From an uncultured Eubacteriales bacterium (GTDB lineage Bacteria; Bacillota; Clostridia; Oscillospirales; Acutalibacteraceae): a DNA stretch of 9,992 nt. The position numbers and the translations under genes were made by a program. The notes beneath the pieces were generated by a model that did no database searches, was not told the origin of the DNA, and saw only the letters and a list, made by a program, of their open reading frames with translations. Positions 6,408 to 9,992 of this stretch are shown one piece after another (within the stretch, counting starts at the first letter, position 1; each line of letters begins with the position of its first letter). The stretch lies in NCBI GenBank assembly GCA_934444695.1, contig CAKSDF010000065.1:1-9992 (forward strand). The letters run 5' to 3'.

Positions 6408-6959
6408 ATGACTTTAGACCAACTTAAATCTGAATGTAACGGCTGCCAAAAATGTGAGCTTGCAAAAACACGCACAAACGTTGTTTTCGGCGTGGGAAAC
6501 GAGCACGCGAAGGTAATGTTTGTGGGCGAAGGCCCCGGCGAAAACGAGGATCTGAAGGGCGAGCCCTTTGTGGGAAGGGCAGGTCAGCTTTTAGACAAAT
6601 TTCTTACGGCAATCGACCTCGACAGAACAAAGATATACATTGCCAATATGGTTAAATGCCGTCCGCCCAAAAACCGCGACCCTAAGCCCGAGGAGCAGGA
6701 GGCCTGCATCGGATATTTAAGAGAACAGGTCAGGATAATACGCCCGAGGATCATCGTATGTCTCGGAAGAATTTCCGCCCAGCGCCTTATCGATCCCTCC
6801 TTTAAGGTCACCATACAGCACGGTGAAATATATGAAAAAAACGGCGTCCTGATGATGGGAACCTTTCATCCCGCAGCACTTCTGCGAAATCCCAACAACA
6901 AGCCCGCCGCTTTCGAGGATTTTATTAAAATCAGAGAAATTATTTCCGAGCAGATTTAA
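6408..6959 (+). CDS. Family 4 (iron-sulfur) uracil-DNA glycosylase
   Basis: 183-residue base-excision repair enzyme that removes uracil from DNA. The family 4 iron-sulfur cysteines are in place: Cys13 and Cys16 (NGCQKC), Cys84 (MVKCRPP) and Cys100, with 15 residues between the last two. Active-site motif A is GEGPGENEDLKGEPFVG (40-56) and the C-terminal loop is THPAA-like as TFHPAALLRNP (152-162). The length fits bacterial family 4 enzymes. An in-frame ATG at 6387 would add seven residues, but it lies only about two bases from the predicted transcription start. GGTGA (6398-6402) is well placed for ATG 6408, so I prefer the shorter form; a leaderless longer form remains possible. The gene ends 13 bases before a convergent membrane-protein gene, with only a weak 7-bp inverted repeat (6951-6957 with 6978-6984) at the junction. 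Confidence 0.93.
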   Translation: MTLDQLKSECNGCQKCELAKTRTNVVFGVGNEHAKVMFVGEGPGENEDLKGEPFVGRAGQLLDKFLTAIDLDRTKIYIANMVKCRPPKNRDPKPEEQEACIGYLREQVRIIRPRIIVCLGRISAQRLIDPSFKVTIQHGEIYEKNGVLMMGTFHPAALLRNPNNKPAAFEDFIKIREIISEQI

Positions 6960-6972
6960 TGCAAATTTTATT

Positions 6973-7473
6973 TCAGAAAATCTGAGCTGCAAGAGCCGGA
7001 AATGCATAGCATATGACGGTGACAATGACAGCGGCAATAAGTACGCCCACGGTTATGGCAAACATACTTTTCTTGAAGTTGATGTGGAAAAGATCGGCTG
7101 CCAGTGCACCTGTCCAGGCGCCGGTTCCGGGAAGGGGAATGCCCACAAATATCATAAGACCCGCAAGCCATCCGTTTTGGATGTTCTTACCCTTGTTTTT
7201 GGTGCGTTCCTCAAACCATTCGATGATTTTTTTCAGGTGTTTTGATTTTTTGAGAAAATCGAGAATTTTGCGGACGAATTTAAGCACCAGCGGAATGGGA
7301 AGCAGGTTTCCCACAATGCAGATGGGCACTGCCACATACCACTTCACACCCAACACAGCAGCCATAATTATTCCGCCGCGCAGCTCCACCACCGGAAGAA
7401 TGGATATGATAAAAATCACCACTTCGGGTGAAAGACCGAGACCTTGGAAAAATGCGGTTAATGTTTCTGCCAT
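6973..7473 (-). CDS. Small integral membrane protein, PF06695 (putative small multidrug export) family
   Basis: 166-residue polytopic membrane protein. Hydrophobic spans lie at about 17-35, 38-66, 102-127 and 136-160, with a strongly basic, probably cytoplasmic loop at 68-99. The two family signatures are PVVELRGGI (27-35) and GIPLPGTGAWTG (111-122). Both are Gly/Pro-rich stretches inside hydrophobic segments, consistent with re-entrant loops. The family name implies drug export, but transport by its members is not well established; a relationship to the DedA/VTT re-entrant-loop proteins has been proposed. AAAGGGG lies about eight bases before the ATG. The gene is monocistronic and convergent with the glycosylase, with no contextual clue to substrate. 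Confidence 0.85.
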   Translation of the reverse strand: MAETLTAFFQGLGLSPEVVIFIISILPVVELRGGIIMAAVLGVKWYVAVPICIVGNLLPIPLVLKFVRKILDFLKKSKHLKKIIEWFEERTKNKGKNIQNGWLAGLMIFVGIPLPGTGAWTGALAADLFHINFKKSMFAITVGVLIAAVIVTVICYAFPALAAQIF

Positions 7474-7726
7474 AAAAATACCCCTTTATTTTTGAGTTTA
7501 CACGCTTTTGATTTTATAAGGCTAATGTTAAATCGGATATCGCTTGTTTGTTAAATCTATTAAAAGAACTGCGATGCTTCTGCTGCCTGCGGCGACACTC
7601 TGATCTGAATGACGCTTTGCCGTTTAAACAACCGGTTGCTGCTTAGGGCAGCCTTGTTTGCAGCGCACCGCCCGACAATCATAACATATATATGCCGTTA
7701 TTGCAAGGAAAGAATGGAGAAGATAT
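7474..7726. other. Divergent intergenic region
   Basis: 253 bases between the membrane protein and the dehydrogenase. It holds the ribosome sites of both genes: AGGGG on the minus strand near 7482-7487, and GGAGA at 7716-7720 on the plus strand. A plus-strand promoter is possible but weak: TTGCAG (7658-7663), 18 bases, TAACAT (7682-7687). No convincing minus-strand promoter, repeat or coding frame was seen. Confidence 0.35.
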
Positions 7727-8674
7727 ATGAAAATAACAATTCTTGACGGATACACCTGCAATCCCGGGGATCTTTCCTGGGCGCCTTTTGAAAAATACGG
7801 CGAGGTGGAGGCTTTTGACTATACCCGCCGCGCCGATGTTATCGACCGCTGCAACTCGGCCGATATAATAATCAGCAATAAAACTGTTTTCACGAGGGAA
7901 ATTCTGCAGCAGATCACCCGCCCTAAATACATCGGACTTATTTCCACGGGATATAATGTGGTCGATGTAAAGGCAGCGGCCGAACTTGGAATTACTGTGA
8001 CATTTGTACCGACCTACGGTACCGAGGCGGTGGCTCAGCACACCTTTGCACTTATCCTGGAGCTTTCAAACCACATTGCCCTTCACGCCGACGCTGTGGC
8101 GGCGGGTCAGTGGCGGGATTATCGGAAATTCTGCTTTTGGAACACACCTCTTTTCGAGCTTAAGGGCAAGACGCTGGGCATTATCGGCTACGGCAGAATA
8201 GGAAGAGAAACGGCCAAAATCGCCCGTGCTTTCAATATGAATGTCATTTTTTATTCCCACCGCGATATGGGCGAGCAGCCCGACAGGCAGGTCGATCTCG
8301 ATACCCTGCTTAAAGAAAGCGACATCGTATCGCTGCACTGCCCCTTAAACGACGAGACGACCGGCATTATAAACGCCGAGAATCTTAAAAAGATGAAGAA
8401 CACGGCGTGGCTTATAAATACTGCCAGAGGGCCGTCGGTGGTGGATAAAGACCTTGCCGATGCGTTAAACGGCGGGATAATCGCGGGAGCGGGGCTTGAT
8501 GTTTGCACAAAGGAACCGCCCGAGGAGGATAATCCTCTGCTGACCGCCAAAAACTGCATTATGACCCCCCACATTGCCTGGGCGGCAAAGGAAACGAGAG
8601 AAAGGCTTATTTCTCTTGCGGCCGATAACTTAGGAAGCTATCTTTCGGGGAATACGGTCAACATCGCAAAATAA
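7727..8674 (+). CDS. D-2-hydroxyacid dehydrogenase (glycerate dehydrogenase/hydroxypyruvate reductase type)
   Basis: 315-residue cytoplasmic NAD(P)-dependent dehydrogenase that interconverts a 2-oxoacid and a D-2-hydroxyacid. The outer substrate domain (about 1-100 and 287-315) flanks a Rossmann domain carrying GYGRIG (154-159). The catalytic triad is Arg234 (NTARG), Glu263 (CTKEPP) and His282 (TPHIAW), with Asp258 in GLDV. The N-terminus MKITILDGYTCNPGDLSW and STGYNVVD (73-80) resemble the HprA-like glycerate dehydrogenases. After the second beta strand the sequence reads YSHRD (176-180). A Ser/Arg pair instead of an acidic residue suggests NADP(H) over NAD(H), which is inference. GGAGA six bases before the ATG supports this start. 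No serine or glycerate pathway gene is adjacent, and no terminator follows. Lactate, formate and phosphoglycerate dehydrogenases are less likely by N-terminus and length. Confidence 0.87.
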   Translation: MKITILDGYTCNPGDLSWAPFEKYGEVEAFDYTRRADVIDRCNSADIIISNKTVFTREILQQITRPKYIGLISTGYNVVDVKAAAELGITVTFVPTYGTEAVAQHTFALILELSNHIALHADAVAAGQWRDYRKFCFWNTPLFELKGKTLGIIGYGRIGRETAKIARAFNMNVIFYSHRDMGEQPDRQVDLDTLLKESDIVSLHCPLNDETTGIINAENLKKMKNTAWLINTARGPSVVDKDLADALNGGIIAGAGLDVCTKEPPEEDNPLLTAKNCIMTPHIAWAAKETRERLISLAADNLGSYLSGNTVNIAK

Positions 8675-8998
8675 ATTAAGATGTCACCGCAAAATAAATA
8701 TACGGCTTTTGTCAAATGAAAAAAATCAAACGATATGGCTTTTGTTAAATGAAAAATCAAACTGAAAAATGAAAAAGCCTTTTGACAATCAGTCGATTAC
8801 GGCGGATGAAAAGCCTTACACGAATCGGAAACGGTACGTCTTGAGGCGACTTGCTGCAAACCTTTGCGGCAAAAAAAGGCTTGCCAGTCAGGGAAAAAGA
8901 AAATATTGCTTTTGCGCGTTACATATATTATTTATGTGCTTTGCAAAAACCTTTATCATTTGTTCTATCAAACTGTTTTATCAAACGGAGGTATTTTT
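8675..8998. other. AT-rich intergenic region with repeats, no supported gene
   Basis: The 324 bases hold a tandem repeat (8700-8762) and the flavoprotein ribosome site GGAGG at 8987-8991. The word ATCAAAC occurs four times (8725-8731, 8756-8762, 8967-8973, 8980-8986). A weak promoter is possible at TTGCTT (8906-8911), 17 bases, TATTTA (8929-8934). Short open frames here have no ribosome site or recognisable composition. No terminator for the dehydrogenase was found. Confidence 0.45.
8700..8762. repeat. Two-copy tandem repeat, about 33-base period
   Basis: Copy one (8700-8731) and copy two (8733-8762) share the core GGCTTTTGTYAAATGAAAAA followed by ATCAAAC; they differ by two substitutions and a 2-base change in the A-run. 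A looser related stretch, GCCTTTTGACAATC, follows at 8777-8790 and can also pair with TTGTCAAA of copy one. Role unknown. Confidence 0.7.
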
Positions 8999-9625
8999 AT
9001 GAAAGTCTTAATGTTAAACGGAAGTCCCAATGAACGCGGGTGTACCTTTACGGCCTTGACCGAAGTTGCAAAGGAACTTGAAAAGCAGGGAATCGAGAGC
9101 GAGATAATTCATCTCGGAAAGGTCGCAATACGCGACTGTATCGGATGTAAGGCGTGTCGGAAGCTCGACTGCAAATGTGTTTTCGACGACGACATTGTAA
9201 ATGTAATCATAAACAAAGCCAAGGAATGTGACGGATTTATATTCGGAACACCGGTTTATTATGCTCATGCATCGGGAAGACTCCTTTCGGTGCTTGACAG
9301 GGTGTTTTATGCCGGAAGCGCCGCCTTTACCCATAAGCCCGGCGCCGCAGTTGCATCTGCAAGAAGAGCGGGAACAACCGCCTCCCTTGACGACATTAAT
9401 AAGTATTTCGGAATCGCCGGAATGCCCATCGTTCCCTCCACCTATTGGAATAATGTCCACGGAAACACCGCCGAGCAGACCGAAAACGACCTTGAGGGAC
9501 TTCAGACCATGCGCAATCTTGCAAGAAATATGGCCTGGATGCTCAAATGTTTTGAAACGGGTAAAAAGCAGGGCATCGATCCGCCTGTGCCCGAAAGAAA
9601 TTTCCAGACCAACTTTATAAGATAA
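8999..9625 (+). CDS. Flavodoxin-family NAD(P)H oxidoreductase with iron-sulfur-type cysteine cluster
   Basis: 208-residue flavodoxin-fold protein of the NADPH-dependent FMN reductase/iron-sulfur flavoprotein group, a cytoplasmic redox carrier or reductase. It begins with beta strand KVLMLNGSP, and the FMN phosphate loop NGSPNERGCT (7-16) follows. TPVYYAH (84-90) is the second FMN-contact loop. Between them lies Cys47-x2-Cys50-x2-Cys53-x4-Cys58-x-Cys60. Its first four cysteines match the compact CX2CX2CX4-7C motif of iron-sulfur flavoproteins, so a [4Fe-4S] cluster is plausible. The start at 8999 is set by GGAGG (8987-8991), seven bases upstream; the frame continues 45 codons further 5' but without family sequence. 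C-terminal residues 185-208 are polar. It is probably monocistronic. The electron partner is unknown; quinone, nitro-compound or oxidative-stress roles are all possible. Confidence 0.87.
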   Translation: MKVLMLNGSPNERGCTFTALTEVAKELEKQGIESEIIHLGKVAIRDCIGCKACRKLDCKCVFDDDIVNVIINKAKECDGFIFGTPVYYAHASGRLLSVLDRVFYAGSAAFTHKPGAAVASARRAGTTASLDDINKYFGIAGMPIVPSTYWNNVHGNTAEQTENDLEGLQTMRNLARNMAWMLKCFETGKKQGIDPPVPERNFQTNFIR

Positions 9626-9679
9626 GTATCATTGCATCATTAAGACAAGTATCATTGTTTAATAAAATAAATATCATTG
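9624..9679 (+). repeat. Three evenly spaced 11-bp repeats (iteron-like)
   Basis: AAGTATCATTG at 9624-9634 and 9647-9657 and AAATATCATTG at 9669-9679 start 23 and 22 bases apart, close to two helical turns, so all lie on nearly the same DNA face. The first overlaps the stop codon of the flavoprotein. They bracket a possible promoter, which suggests binding sites for a regulator of the downstream secreted protein. Confidence 0.75.
9640..9668 (+). promoter_or_regulatory. Possible promoter within the repeat cluster
   Basis: TTAAGA (9640-9645) and TAAAAT (9663-9668) are 17 bases apart, a weak -35 with a good -10. The second repeat fills the spacer and the third begins at the base after the -10, as expected of an operator. 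It would give a long leader of about 100 bases before ATG 9773. Confidence 0.35.
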
Positions 9680-9772
9680 TATCGTGCCTGATCGGAACAA
9701 TAAATGTGCACTTTATGGCCAAGGTATATCGCAAAGAGCGGCCTTTTGCCAACATAAGAAAGAGGATGTATA

Positions 9773-9992
9773 ATGAAAAAAACCGCCACCGTTATTTTAA
9801 CCGCCCTTTTGGCAGTATGTCTTTGCCTATCGGTTTTTGCCGCAGACAGGGGCACATATTCTACCCTGCTTTGCAGTGACAAGACCGACGGCATAAACGA
9901 CGGAGACGCAGGTCTTGACGATGTGAGCGACCCCACGGCCGAGCCGGCTTTAAGCGATAATGTGGGTGTTGAACTGCCCGACGGTTCTTCGG
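9773..9992 (+). CDS. Secreted protein of unknown function, 3' end outside the window
   Basis: A reading frame of 73 codons that remains open at the right edge. AGAGGA (9761-9766) precedes the ATG by about six bases. The N-terminus is a classic signal peptide: MKKTA, a hydrophobic core at about 7-20, and SVFA at 20-23 with a predicted signal peptidase I cut after Ala23. Two cysteines in the core do not form a proper lipobox, so a lipoprotein is unlikely. The mature start is strongly acidic, with many Asp (DGINDGDAGLDDVSD near 39-53) and few basic residues, like a flexible extracellular linker. No domain is recognisable in the visible part. It could be a surface or solute-binding protein, or a sortase-related one; the window does not say. 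Confidence 0.75.
   Translation, partial: MKKTATVILTALLAVCLCLSVFAADRGTYSTLLCSDKTDGINDGDAGLDDVSDPTAEPALSDNVGVELPDGSS

Noticed and set aside
6951..6985. Terminator between the convergent glycosylase and membrane-protein genes
   Set aside because: A 7-bp AT-rich inverted repeat and a 5-bp hairpin exist, but there is no GC-rich stem or U-tract.
8769..9002. Small open frame (77 codons) before the flavoprotein
   Set aside because: No ribosome site, overlaps the flavoprotein start and reads like random basic sequence.
1..9992. CRISPR array, tRNA/rRNA genes, insertion sequences, toxin-antitoxin or phage-defence system
   Set aside because: No regularly spaced long repeats, clover-leaf sequences, transposase motifs or defence domains were recognised on either strand.

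Overview
The window looks like chromosome of a low-to-moderate G+C Gram-positive anaerobe, most likely a gut-type Clostridia (Oscillospirales/Ruminococcaceae-like). The pointers are a class B sortase, sigma-A type promoters, strong AGGAGG-type ribosome sites, a PduL-type phosphotransacylase, a family 4 uracil-DNA glycosylase and a cysteine-rich flavoprotein. Placement below class is a guess. Gene density is high, strands alternate often, and most transcription units are one or two genes. I see no transposase, integrase, phage gene, tRNA, rRNA or CRISPR array.

Layout: (1) 1-1143, a membrane-anchored class B sortase, open at the left edge. (2) 1235-2475, a translationally coupled pair: a YbaK/ProX-type tRNA-editing deacylase and a short-chain dehydrogenase. 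(3) 2476-2819, a 344-base gap with nested inverted repeats and a clear sigma-A promoter. (4) 2820-4540, a two-gene sugar unit (PfkB kinase and D-lyxose/D-mannose isomerase) closed by a strong bidirectional terminator. (5) 4627-6278 on the minus strand, a diacylglycerol-kinase-like lipid kinase and a stand-alone PduL-type phosphotransacylase. (6) A compact divergent promoter region separating pduL from a plus-strand family 4 uracil-DNA glycosylase. (7) A minus-strand small membrane protein of the PF06695 family, convergent with the glycosylase. (8) 7727-8674, a D-2-hydroxyacid dehydrogenase, then an AT-rich gap with a tandem repeat. (9) 8999-9625, a flavodoxin-fold protein with an iron-sulfur-type cysteine cluster. 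(10) Three evenly spaced 11-bp repeats, then the start of a secreted protein that runs off the right edge.

Functionally most genes are metabolic or housekeeping. The sugar unit would convert an aldose to a ketose and phosphorylate it. PduL would link acyl-CoA to acyl-phosphate, and hence to ATP and acetate or propionate formation. The dehydrogenase and flavoprotein are redox enzymes. No new multi-gene system is evident. The best leads are small: the spaced repeats before the secreted protein, the PduL with no targeting peptide, the transporter-less lyxose isomerase/kinase unit, and the structured-looking gap at 2476-2754. Several coding starts were moved downstream of the longest reading frame because of ribosome-site position; the reasons are given per gene.
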